Positions 34,196-42,278 of a DNA stretch of 64,000 nucleotides are shown piece by piece (within the stretch, counting starts at the first letter, position 1; each line of letters starts with the position of its first letter). The stretch is taken from positions 246,240 through 310,239 of the forward strand of contig JALHMW010000002.1 of the NCBI GenBank assembly GCA_022843845.1, written 5' to 3'. The notes beneath the pieces were generated by a model that searched no databases, was not told the DNA's origin, and saw only the letters and a list, made by a program, of their open reading frames with translations. Source of the DNA: Archangium sp. (GTDB lineage: Bacteria; Myxococcota; Myxococcia; Myxococcales; Myxococcaceae). The position numbers were made by a program, and so were the translations under genes.

Positions 34196-34875
34196 TGCGT
34201 CGCCTCCTCGTGGTCGCAGTGGTGAGCAGTGTCTTCCTTGCGTCACCGGCGTTCGCCGACAGCGCGACCGATGGGGTCGGCCGGGTGAGCTTTGGCGGCG
34301 GGCTCCGGTGGACGCCCAACGGGTTCTTCAACGTGAAGGCGACCGAGGCAGGGCGCCCGACTACCAGCTCCGAGGAGTTCGTGACGGCGCCGCTCGGCTT
34401 CCAGGGCATGGCGAGCTTCGGCTACGGCGCCTTCGAGTGGCTGGAGCTTGCGGTGGACGTGTTCGGAGGCTTCGAGTCATTTCAGCTCGAAGGGTGGCTG
34501 CCGTTCAGCTCGGTCTCCTACGGCGGCCTGATTGGCGTGCGGCTGACCCGCTACGACTTCCCCTTCGCGGGGCTGGTTCCCTACCTGGGCATTCAGACGG
34601 GCCCGATGTTGGTGACGGTCACCTCTCCAAGCCTGCCGGGCGCCGAGCGGATCATGCAGGCGTGGAGCGTCAACGGCGGGGCGGCCTGGAAGTTCACCGA
34701 GAGGCTCGGCCTCTACGTCGACATCCGCTACCTCTATGGGCGGGCCTACGTCTCGGAGATCGCGGGCAGAAACGTCGGCGGAGTCTGGTTCTCTGCTGGG
34801 CTCACCATCTTCTTCCCTCCCACGCCCAGGCGAGACCTCGATGTTCCAGGCTTCGGCGGCGGGTCGCGCTTCTGA
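34195..34875 (+). CDS. Outer-membrane beta-barrel protein
   Basis: 226 residues with a signal peptide (MRRLLVVAVVSSVFLASPAFA, cleavage after AFA). The mature part shows alternating beta strands with aromatic girdles: VSFGGGLRWTP, FEWLELAVDVFGGF, YGGLIGVRLTRYDF, LGLYVDIRYLYGRAYV and a final VWFSAGLTIFF strand. That is the look of an eight-stranded OmpA/OmpW-sized barrel, though about 15 residues (Pro/Gly-rich) follow the last strand instead of a terminal Phe. Role unknown. The start is chosen from the TGATG junction with the previous gene. Confidence 0.78.
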   Translation: MRRLLVVAVVSSVFLASPAFADSATDGVGRVSFGGGLRWTPNGFFNVKATEAGRPTTSSEEFVTAPLGFQGMASFGYGAFEWLELAVDVFGGFESFQLEGWLPFSSVSYGGLIGVRLTRYDFPFAGLVPYLGIQTGPMLVTVTSPSLPGAERIMQAWSVNGGAAWKFTERLGLYVDIRYLYGRAYVSEIAGRNVGGVWFSAGLTIFFPPTPRRDLDVPGFGGGSRF

Positions 34876-34937
34876 GGCCGTCGGCTCCAGGTGCGAAGAA
34901 CGTCACGGGCCCCGCGCCCGTGGTACAGGAAAACGCC

Positions 34938-35858
34938 ATGGCGCAGGAACCCGCAGATCTGAACAAGCCGCTCGAGGAGATCCGTCGCGAGGTCGTCGAA
35001 GCACGCAACATGACGATCAAGACGGACAACGCGCTCAAGTCGCTCCACGCCGAGCTCAAAGTGGTGAGCACCCAGCAGGCCGAGTTCCAGAAGCGCACCT
35101 GGTTCTCGACGGGCGCGGCCTACCTCGGTTTCCTGGGCGTCTGCGTCGCGGGGGCGGTGGTCGTCTCTGGCGCCAGGGCAACCTCGGCGACCGAGCAGAA
35201 GGAGCGCCTCGAGCAGCAGGTCGGCGACCTGACGTCTCAGCTCGAGAAGCAGAAGACCGAGGCCGCGGCCGTAGCCCAGGCCGAGCGGAGCGCGACCGAC
35301 GTGTACAAGCAGATGACGACGCTCCCCGGCGAGCAGCGCCTCAAGGGCGTCGAGGCGCTCGCGAAGCTCGATCTGACCAGGCTCTCGCCGCTGACGCGCC
35401 AGGCCCTGCAGGACCGCGCCTCGCTCCTGCGCAAAGAGGTCGGCGCGAGCGTGCTCGAGCGCGGGAAGACGGCGTTTCGCCGTAACGAGTGGGCCGAGAC
35501 CGTCGAGCAGCTCACCCGGTTCCTCGCGATGAGCCCAGATGAGGACGAGGCGGTCGACGCGTCGTTCTTCCTGGGCAACGCGCTCTTCCAGTCACGAAAG
35601 TACGAAGACGCGATCAAGCCGCTCACGCGCTTCGCCGAGGGCGACAAGAAGGCCCGCATGCGTGACTTCGCGCTGCTGATGTTGATGCAGTCGCACGACA
35701 CCGTCGGCAATAAAGAGAAGGCCATCGAGTACGCGAAGGAGGGGTGGCAGACCTACCCGGCCAGCGAGTTCCGAGGGCAGTTCATCTCGAGGCTCCAGCG
35801 CGCGACGACGACTCCAGCGGCCGCCCCCGCTGCGGCAGCCACCGACGCAGGGCGATAG
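34938..35858 (+). CDS. TM-anchored TPR/coiled-coil protein
   Basis: 306 residues from ATG 34938 (AGGA nearby). Residues 1-55 form a cytoplasmic helix, then one TM (about 60-82, TGAAYLGFLGVCVAGAVVVSGA). A coiled-coil segment follows (90-120). TPR-like repeats occupy 170-290 (ERGKTAFRRNEWAETVEQLTRFLAMSPDEDEAV, FLGNALFQSRKYEDAIKPLTRFAEG), similar to YbgF/CpoB-like outer helical repeats. The tail is Ala/Pro-rich. It probably mediates protein contacts in the periplasm. Twelve bases separate it from the next gene. Confidence 0.8.
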   Translation: MAQEPADLNKPLEEIRREVVEARNMTIKTDNALKSLHAELKVVSTQQAEFQKRTWFSTGAAYLGFLGVCVAGAVVVSGARATSATEQKERLEQQVGDLTSQLEKQKTEAAAVAQAERSATDVYKQMTTLPGEQRLKGVEALAKLDLTRLSPLTRQALQDRASLLRKEVGASVLERGKTAFRRNEWAETVEQLTRFLAMSPDEDEAVDASFFLGNALFQSRKYEDAIKPLTRFAEGDKKARMRDFALLMLMQSHDTVGNKEKAIEYAKEGWQTYPASEFRGQFISRLQRATTTPAAAPAAAATDAGR

Positions 35859-35870
35859 AGAACGGACTGC

Positions 35871-36359
35871 ATGGCCACGCCGCCTCCCACGCAGGCACAG
35901 CTGAGGCCCTTCCGCGGGGCGGCGTGGGCGCTCTATCTGGTCGTCGCGGTCGGGTTCTCGGGGCTCGTCATCTACAGCGTGACGAAGTCGGTGTTTCAGA
36001 TGTCTCCCAACCGCCCGGCGCCTGCGACCGCAAAGAGCGTCGAGGTGTGCGTGGCGGGCCTCACCTCACTGTTCGACGCCCTCGAGGCCGAGCGGCAGAA
36101 GCTGACGGCGCCGAGGGCGTCTGAGGCCGATCGTCGCTGGCTCACGTTTCGAACCGGGTGGATGGTGCGGCTGCGTGAGCTCGAAGCGGAGTGCGCGCTC
36201 GAGGAGAGCGAACGGTCGGAGCTGAGGGTCGCGTTCGCGGGCCTCCACAAGGTGATGGACTTGTCGACGGTCGAAGCCACCCAGGTCGCAGGTCAGCTCG
36301 GGCCTGCGCTCGATTCGTTTCGGCAGCAGCTCAGCGCGTTGCCGGGCGGCAGTCGCTGA
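35871..36359 (+). CDS. Single-TM hypothetical protein
   Basis: 162 residues. A Pro-rich start precedes one TM (about 17-40, GAAWALYLVVAVGFSGLVIYSV), then a helical soluble domain with pairs of charged residues (SEADRRWLTFRTGWMVRLRELEAECALEE). No motif is recognised. It follows the TPR gene by 12 bases and is likely part of the same operon. The following 161 bases hold no gene. Confidence 0.7.
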   Translation: MATPPPTQAQLRPFRGAAWALYLVVAVGFSGLVIYSVTKSVFQMSPNRPAPATAKSVEVCVAGLTSLFDALEAERQKLTAPRASEADRRWLTFRTGWMVRLRELEAECALEESERSELRVAFAGLHKVMDLSTVEATQVAGQLGPALDSFRQQLSALPGGSR

Positions 36360-36520
36360 TCGCCTGAGTGGCGAAGCCCTTGCTGTCTTCGTCACGCCAT
36401 TCGCCCACCGCCGCGCCCTCGCCGGAGGTCTCGACCGCTCGCCGGGTCTGCGCTTCGTTCGTGAGTTCGCTCTACGACGCTGATGTCGGGGGCGTGGTGA
36501 GCACAAAAATTCGCCGACCG

Positions 36521-38212
36521 TCACTGAGGCGGAGGCTCGCGGGTCGGCAGGACGATCGTGTAGCTCCCCACGCCGTTGGTCACGCCCGACGCGAGAAGCA
36601 CGGCCGCAGGCTTTCCTTCGATGCGGGTGACCCGGAAGAAGCGCACCTGCGCGTTCACGAGAGGCTGCGAGCCGCGCGCGCTGAGCGTCGAGGTCACGGT
36701 GCCGGTGAGGCGTCTGCCGCGGGGCAGGGTGATCGGCGCGAAGGTCTGCGACGTGGTCGTCGTGCCGCTGCTCGCCGCCGCGGCCGAGACGGTGATCAGA
36801 CGGCTCGTCTGCGGGAGCTCGATCGCCGGGGTGAACTCGATGCGCCAGTTCCCCGGGTCCAGCGCCAGCTCGTACTTCCCTTCGAGATCGGTGAGTGAGT
36901 CGACGTCTTCGAGCGGGAGCGGTCGTCTTCCCCTCGACGTCTCGATCGCGCGGACCTGGAGCACCGCTGCGGGCGCGCCACCTGGCAGCCGAACCTCGCC
37001 GCTGACCGAGATGCGCTCGGTGCAGCGAACCGTCGGCGGGTCGAGCGAGGGCTTTGAGCCGGGTGCGTTCGTCACCTTCACCTGCTGCTGTGTCACCGCC
37101 GAACGAACACCGGGCCTCGGGAAGACGGTGAGCGTGAAGCTCTCATCGGGCGGCAGGAGATCGAGCACGAAGGCGCCGTCGTTGTCGGTCGTTGCGAGCC
37201 GGGAGCGGAAGGTGCTGCCTCCGGTGACCCGCCCTTCGATCACCACCGTGGCGCCTGCGAGCGGCTGGCCGTCGGCGCCGAGCACCTTCCCGGGAACCGT
37301 GCGCACCGGCTCGCCGAAGTCGCCGAGCTCGAGGGTCAGGCTCGTCGAGAACGGCGGCGTCAGCAGGAACCGCCGGGTCGGGGCCAGCGCGCCGGTCTCG
37401 CGGGCCGTCGCGACCAGCTCGATGGCGGGCAGCTGGTTCGCCCGGGGTGACATCACGAGAATGAAGTCGCCGCGCGCGCCTGGCCGACCGGTCGACGTCT
37501 CGACCCGCTGCGAGAGCGGCTCTCCGGTGGCGGGGTCGATGGCCTGCAGGTCCATCGCGTCTTGCGTGACGTAGAGCTCGCTCGGCGTGGGGATGGTGAG
37601 CTTCTTCTTGATGAGGCGGCCCGAGAGGGTGATCGCGCCATCGACCGAGGCAAACGCGAAGTTGACGGTGGCGCCCGCGTCGGGGCTCGCAGCGACGTCG
37701 GTGAACGTCTGCGGCGGCACCTCGAGACTGGCGGGGAAGGCCGACACCGTGAACTTCCCCTGACCGACGTTCATCGAGAACGTGCCCCGGTCCGTCATCG
37801 CGAAGCGGGCCTGGTAGCTGCGCGCCACGCCCGGAAGCACCAGGCTCTCGCCCGAGGCCCGAACGACGACTTCATCGGTGTAGATGCTGCGCTGGGTCGG
37901 ATCGATGCCGGGGGTGCGCTCCCGTTGGAACGAGCCCACGATGCTGAGGGGCCCCTTGATCTCGAAGTCCTGCGTCAGGCCGAGCTTCTCGATCTCGAAG
38001 TCCTGCGGGAAGAGCCCGACCGTCGAGCCGCCGGTGACCTCGACGGCGATGCCCCGCGTCGGGTCGCCGCAGCCGTCTGGAAAGCAGATGAGCTCTTCGG
38101 TGCAGTCCGAGTCGGTCAGACAGGGCGGGGGCGTGTTCGGCACACTCGTTCCGCACGCCGCGATCGCGAGCACGACGATCACGTTGAGGGCGAGCTGGCG
38201 GTTCATGGGCAT
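36521..38212 (-). CDS. Large lipoprotein with carboxypeptidase-regulatory-like repeats
   Basis: 563 residues. The signal ends in a lipobox (VVLAIAACG, Cys near residue 20), so it is lipidated. A Cys-rich segment (PCLTDSDCTEELICFPDGCGD) follows, a motif common after the lipobox in myxobacterial lipoproteins. The rest is beta-rich, with carboxypeptidase regulatory-like domains (GQPLAGATVVIEGRVTGG, DNDGAFVLDLLPPDESFTL, LTDLEGKYELALDPGNWRIEF). No enzyme motif is seen; it is likely an outer-membrane or surface structural or binding protein. It overlaps the upstream lipoprotein gene by ten bases and ends the operon. Confidence 0.82.
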   Translation of the reverse strand: MPMNRQLALNVIVVLAIAACGTSVPNTPPPCLTDSDCTEELICFPDGCGDPTRGIAVEVTGGSTVGLFPQDFEIEKLGLTQDFEIKGPLSIVGSFQRERTPGIDPTQRSIYTDEVVVRASGESLVLPGVARSYQARFAMTDRGTFSMNVGQGKFTVSAFPASLEVPPQTFTDVAASPDAGATVNFAFASVDGAITLSGRLIKKKLTIPTPSELYVTQDAMDLQAIDPATGEPLSQRVETSTGRPGARGDFILVMSPRANQLPAIELVATARETGALAPTRRFLLTPPFSTSLTLELGDFGEPVRTVPGKVLGADGQPLAGATVVIEGRVTGGSTFRSRLATTDNDGAFVLDLLPPDESFTLTVFPRPGVRSAVTQQQVKVTNAPGSKPSLDPPTVRCTERISVSGEVRLPGGAPAAVLQVRAIETSRGRRPLPLEDVDSLTDLEGKYELALDPGNWRIEFTPAIELPQTSRLITVSAAAASSGTTTTSQTFAPITLPRGRRLTGTVTSTLSARGSQPLVNAQVRFFRVTRIEGKPAAVLLASGVTNGVGSYTIVLPTREPPPQ

Positions 38213-38847
38213 GGCGTGGTGTCGACCCGAACGAGCCAGACGTACTCGTCACGGAACGCTGTAACGGGCCAGGTCTGCCCCTGCGCTCGAATTGCCGGCC
38301 GCGCGGTGCCGAGGAAGGGCTGAGGATTGCCATCTGCGTCAGTGCGAACGTCCTCGACGAAGTCACCGTCGGTCACGACAACTTCGACCCGATGCTTCCT
38401 TCCGTCAGCGATGGCGGAGAGGTTCGAAAGGAACTGCCTGGGCGCGGTCACGGAACGGACCGTCGAAACGGAATAGACGAGAGTTCCATTGTTGCCGGGG
38501 ACACCACCGAGGTATCGATCAGTAGGGTCGATGAACCAGAGCGCTCGAATGGTGTCGTCGCCGTCCGGGTCGTCGGCCTTGATCGAGAACGTCGGGGGCG
38601 CGCAGCTCGCCCCCACTCTGATGACGGTCTCTCGCTGCTCCGGAATCGAGAGGCCTGACAGGATCCGTACTGGCGCGTTGTCAGCCGGAGCACGAACCGC
38701 ACACGCCCCACTGACGCACTCGAGGTCGCTCGCGCAGCTGATGCTCGAAGAGCAGGGCATTCCAGCGCCTTGCGCCGCGCCACAGCTCGCCACCGAAACG
38801 AAGGCGAGCGCCGCGAAACCTCGAGCTGGTGCGCAGTTCATTGGCAT
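38203..38847 (-). CDS. Lipoprotein, tandem paralogue B
   Basis: 214 residues (from the first ATG; an inner ATG two codons on is equally likely). Lipobox FVSVASCG, then CSSSISCASDLECVSGACAV, the Cys pattern CxxxxxCxxxxxC. The mature domain is shared with the adjacent gene 38838-39467: ALWFIDPxxRYxGGVPGN, ADGRKHRVEVVVTDGDF and DEYVWLVRVDTTPC occur in both. Family and function are not recognised. The start overlaps the end of the upstream paralogue by ten bases. Confidence 0.8.
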   Translation of the reverse strand: MPMNCAPARGFAALAFVSVASCGAAQGAGMPCSSSISCASDLECVSGACAVRAPADNAPVRILSGLSIPEQRETVIRVGASCAPPTFSIKADDPDGDDTIRALWFIDPTDRYLGGVPGNNGTLVYSVSTVRSVTAPRQFLSNLSAIADGRKHRVEVVVTDGDFVEDVRTDADGNPQPFLGTARPAIRAQGQTWPVTAFRDEYVWLVRVDTTPCP

Positions 38848-39467
38848 GGCCTCGTATCGACCTCGACCAGCCAGACGTAATCGTCGCGATAGGCGGGGAC
38901 GCTGATGACGACGCCTGCGTCACCAGTGCCAGTACGGAACGAGGGCCGCGTGATGTCGAGAAACGGCAGCGGGTTTCCTTCGGCGTCGTTGCGCTGGTTC
39001 TCGATGAAGTCGCCATCGGTCACGACCACCTCGACGCGGTGCTTTCGGCCGTCGGTGAAGGTGCCGAGCGTGGTGATGAACTGGCTGGGGACTCTGATGT
39101 CTCGAATCGTCGACCCGCCACTGACCGGAGTGCCGGGGTTCCCCGGAACGCCGCCGATGTAGCGCTCGATGGGGTCGATGAACCACAAGGCCGCGATCTT
39201 GTCCTCGACGTTCGGGTCTTCGACCTTCACCGAGAAGACCGGCCGCGCACAGTTGGTCCCGTACCTCGCGATGGCCTCGCGCTGCTCAGGAACCGCGAGC
39301 CCCGGCAACACGCGCAAGGGTCGGTTCGCCGGCTGAGGCAGCGGCGTGATGATCTGATCGTCCTGGGGAAGAAGGCACGCCATCTGGGTTCCGGTCACAC
39401 AGAGGCATAGCAACATCGTTGCCACGCGTTTTCGGCCGTGTGTGCACAGGAAGTTCAAGCGGTTCAT
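38838..39467 (-). CDS. Lipoprotein, tandem paralogue A
   Basis: 209 residues. The signal is long (MNRLNFLCTHGRKRVATMLLCLCVTGTQMAC), with the lipobox Cys at about 31. It lacks the Cys-rich segment of its neighbour, but its body is clearly homologous (IAALWFIDPIERYIGGVPGN, DGRKHRVEVVVTDGDFIEN, YVWLVEVDTRPC). The two probably arose by tandem duplication. It starts five bases after the end of the FHA-activator gene, so the lipoproteins are probably expressed with the kinase operon. Confidence 0.8.
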   Translation of the reverse strand: MNRLNFLCTHGRKRVATMLLCLCVTGTQMACLLPQDDQIITPLPQPANRPLRVLPGLAVPEQREAIARYGTNCARPVFSVKVEDPNVEDKIAALWFIDPIERYIGGVPGNPGTPVSGGSTIRDIRVPSQFITTLGTFTDGRKHRVEVVVTDGDFIENQRNDAEGNPLPFLDITRPSFRTGTGDAGVVISVPAYRDDYVWLVEVDTRPCQ

Positions 39468-39472
39468 CCTCG

Positions 39473-41356
39473 TCAGGCTTCTTCGTACTCTGTCTCAGGT
39501 GGCAGGGGTTTGCCCTCCGACTCGGCCTTGAGCGCCTCGAGGTGCCGGAAGATCGTGCGGGGATCGACGCCGAGATCCTTGGCCGTCTTGGTGCGGTTGC
39601 CGTTGTTCCGCTCGAGCACCTCGTTGATGTACCGCTTCTGGAACTCTTCCTTCGCTGCAGCGAGCGGAAGAATGGGCGGCAGGTTCTCGGGGCGCAGATC
39701 GAGATCCTCAGGCCCCAGCAGCGGCTTGTCGGCGAGCACCGCGGCCTTCTTGATGCGGTTCTCGAGCTCTCGAATGTTGCCGGGCCAGTGGTACTTCTTC
39801 ATCGCGACGCTGCTCGACGGCGTGAAGCCGCGCGCCTTCGACGCGAACTCCTTCGAGTAGCGATTGAGGAAGAACCGCGACAGCGTGACGATGTCGTCGC
39901 CGCGCTCTCTCAGCGGAGGCAGCTTCAGCGTCACCACGTTGATTCGGAAATACAGATCTTCGCGGAAGGTGTTCTTGCGCACCTCTTCGTCGAGGTTCTT
40001 GTTGGTCGCCGCGACGATGCGGATGTCGACGGGCTCGGGCCGGTTGTCGCCGACCTTGTAGACGACCTTCTCCTGCAGGGCGCGCAGCAGCTTTACCTGC
40101 AGCTGAATGGGCATCTCGCCGATCTCGTCGAGGAAGAGCGTGCCGCCGATCGCCGCCTGAAACCGGCCGAGCTTGGTCGCCACCGCGCCGGTGAACGAGC
40201 CCTTCACGTGCCCGAACAGCTCGCTCTCGAGCAGGTTCTCGGGAATGGCGCCGCAGTTGATCGAGATGAACGGGCCCTTTGCGCGCAACGAGTGGCGGTG
40301 AATCTCACGCGCGATGAGCTCCTTGCCGGTGCCCGTCTCGCCGCCGATCAACACGCTGATGTCGGTGGGCGCGATCTTGTCGATGCGGCGGTAGACGTCC
40401 CGCATGCCCGGGCAGGCGCCGACGATGTCGCCGTAGGTGTACTCCTCGATGCGGTTCTTCAGCTCGGTGTTCTCGAGCTTGAGCTCGTTCACCAGCATCG
40501 CGTTCTGCACCAGCAGCGAGGCCTGGCTCGCGAAGATGGTGAGGGTGTCGAGCGCCTTCTTGTCGAAGCGGTTCACCAGCCGATCGTTGCCGACGTAGAT
40601 CACGCCGAAGACCTCGCCCTTGTGCATCAGCGGCGCGCACATGACCGACAGCAGCTTCAGGTTCACGACCGACTCCGAGGCGTTGAACTCGGGGTCGTCG
40701 AGCGCGTCGGCGATGATCAATGGCCGCTGCGACTTGATCACCCGCGCGACGATGGAGTCCGACACGCGCTCGACGGCGTCTTCAATCGTCTCGCGCGCCA
40801 GGTTGCGCGCCACCTTCACGCGCATCTGGTTCGACTCCATCAGAATCAGGAAGCCCTTGTCGGCGCGGGTGACGTCGATCACCTCGTCCATCAGACCTTC
40901 GAGCGTGCGATCGATCTCGTAGCTCGAGAGCAGGCGCTCCGAGAACGCGGTCAGCCGCCTCAGCGCGGCGAGCTCACGGCCGGGAATGCCCGGCTGCTCC
41001 TGCGTCGAGGCGTCGGGGTTGCCCGAGTCGGAGCGCGTGAACTTCGTCGTCGACAGCGCAGGCTGCGCTTGCGGCGCGTTGCCGAGCGAGAAGGCGAGCT
41101 CGGTCTCGCCGACCTTCACCACGTCGTTGGCGTTGAGCGGGCTCTCGTCGGTCTTCTTGCCGTTGACGAAGAACGACGACTCGCCGCCGGCCTTGTAGCC
41201 AGTGCCGTCGAAGATGATCGCGAAGGCGGTCTCGGGCACGCCGGCGTCGTCGAGCACGATGTCGTTGTCGGCGCTGCGGCCGATGCTGGTGACGCGCTTG
41301 AGCAGGTTGACCGAGCGGCTGGTCCCCTGGGGGCTCTTGATGGTGAGGCTGGCCAT
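39473..41356 (-). CDS. FHA-GAF-AAA+ sigma-54-dependent transcription activator
   Basis: 627 residues. An FHA domain (1-95: [24 protein letters not shown]) binds phosphothreonine peptides. A GAF domain lies at about 140-300. The AAA+ domain (about 310-540) has Walker [14 protein letters not shown], the GAFTGA-type loop ([14 protein letters not shown]) that contacts sigma-54, Walker [14 protein letters not shown] and R-finger ERGDD. A Fis-type HTH ends the protein ([21 protein letters not shown]). FHA-fused activators are typical of myxobacteria and are usually controlled by Ser/Thr kinases; a kinase is encoded two genes upstream in the same run, which makes it the first candidate. Confidence 0.95.
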   Translation of the reverse strand: MASLTIKSPQGTSRSVNLLKRVTSIGRSADNDIVLDDAGVPETAFAIIFDGTGYKAGGESSFFVNGKKTDESPLNANDVVKVGETELAFSLGNAPQAQPALSTTKFTRSDSGNPDASTQEQPGIPGRELAALRRLTAFSERLLSSYEIDRTLEGLMDEVIDVTRADKGFLILMESNQMRVKVARNLARETIEDAVERVSDSIVARVIKSQRPLIIADALDDPEFNASESVVNLKLLSVMCAPLMHKGEVFGVIYVGNDRLVNRFDKKALDTLTIFASQASLLVQNAMLVNELKLENTELKNRIEEYTYGDIVGACPGMRDVYRRIDKIAPTDISVLIGGETGTGKELIAREIHRHSLRAKGPFISINCGAIPENLLESELFGHVKGSFTGAVATKLGRFQAAIGGTLFLDEIGEMPIQLQVKLLRALQEKVVYKVGDNRPEPVDIRIVAATNKNLDEEVRKNTFREDLYFRINVVTLKLPPLRERGDDIVTLSRFFLNRYSKEFASKARGFTPSSSVAMKKYHWPGNIRELENRIKKAAVLADKPLLGPEDLDLRPENLPPILPLAAAKEEFQKRYINEVLERNNGNRTKTAKDLGVDPRTIFRHLEALKAESEGKPLPPETEYEEA

Positions 41357-41375
41357 GGTGCGTCCTTCTTGGACT

Positions 41376-42278
41376 TCAGAATGAAAGGGTCACGCCGGCG
41401 TAGACGCCGCCGGGCAGGGGAGAGATCTCGAAACGAGGGCGAAGCGCCTGAGGCTGCTCCCGCGTCTCCTTGACGCGATCGCCGGTGTGGTGGACGAGCG
41501 CGTCGACGACGCCGAGCGCGTACGCGAGATAGAAGGCGCCGCCGGTGGTCCACTTCACGATGTTCCACGAGTCGCGCTGCGCAGTGGCCGTCGCCGGTAT
41601 TCCACGCCGAACGAGCGTGTAAAAGCCGCTCGCCGTGTTGGTGTCGGCGATCGTCTCTTCGAGTCTGACCTTGAGTCCCTCGATGGCCCAGTAGGCGACG
41701 ATGCTGGTGATCGCGAAGACGCCCTCCGAGATCGCGAAGGCGACGCCCCACTCGGTGCGGTCCTGAAGGAACTGGCCTGCGCCGAAGGGGAGGAAGTTCA
41801 TCCACATCGGGCGGCGCTCGATGGTGACGACGCGGCGGGTGGCGCGCTCGAGATCGAGCTTCTTGCGCTCCTCGGCCGCGCGACGTTCCTGCTCCGCGCG
41901 CACCTGCATCAACTGCCGCACCAGGCCGAGCTCGTCGGCGTTCTCTTTTCGAACGGCCTCGAACAACCTGATCGCCGGCGGCGGCGCGATGAAGGGATCG
42001 AGCACGTGGTCGGGGTTGAGGCGCAGCAACGACACGAAGCTCTCTTTCGCGCTCGCGGTGTCGCCCAGGTTGAACGACGAGAGGCCCGCCATGCGGTGCA
42101 GTTCGATGCGCTGGCCGTCGGTGAAGTTGGTGACCGAGAGCGCCTTGCGAACCAGCGCGACCGTCTCGCTGTACTTGCCCGCGTCGAAGACCGCCTTCAC
42201 GAGCTCGACCTCACGCTCAGGCGAGCCCTGCGCGAGGGCCGACGTCGCCACCAGGAGCGCGAGCGCGAAGACCCTCAC
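41376..42278 (-). CDS. TPR-type membrane protein
   Basis: 300 residues with a signal peptide (MRVFALALLVATSALAQG). Residues 25-100 form TPR-like helices (KYSETVALVRKALSV, GDTASAKESFVSLLRLNPDHVLDP). A coiled coil (about 115-140) precedes two or three hydrophobic helices (FAISEGVFAITSIVAYWAIEG; FYLAYALGVVDALVHH) and ends in GGVYAGVTLSF. The end of that type and the small hydrophobic hairpins are seen in DUF5683-like proteins. It overlaps the kinase gene by four bases and precedes the FHA activator by 19 bases; it is probably the envelope partner of the kinase. This is inference. Confidence 0.78.
   Translation of the reverse strand: MRVFALALLVATSALAQGSPEREVELVKAVFDAGKYSETVALVRKALSVTNFTDGQRIELHRMAGLSSFNLGDTASAKESFVSLLRLNPDHVLDPFIAPPPAIRLFEAVRKENADELGLVRQLMQVRAEQERRAAEERKKLDLERATRRVVTIERRPMWMNFLPFGAGQFLQDRTEWGVAFAISEGVFAITSIVAYWAIEGLKVRLEETIADTNTASGFYTLVRRGIPATATAQRDSWNIVKWTTGGAFYLAYALGVVDALVHHTGDRVKETREQPQALRPRFEISPLPGGVYAGVTLSF

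Noticed and set aside
39419-41473. 684-residue plus-strand ORF opposite the FHA activator
   Set aside because: The minus strand has Walker A, Walker B, the GAFTGA-type loop and a Fis HTH; the plus ORF shows no domain and runs across a gene boundary.
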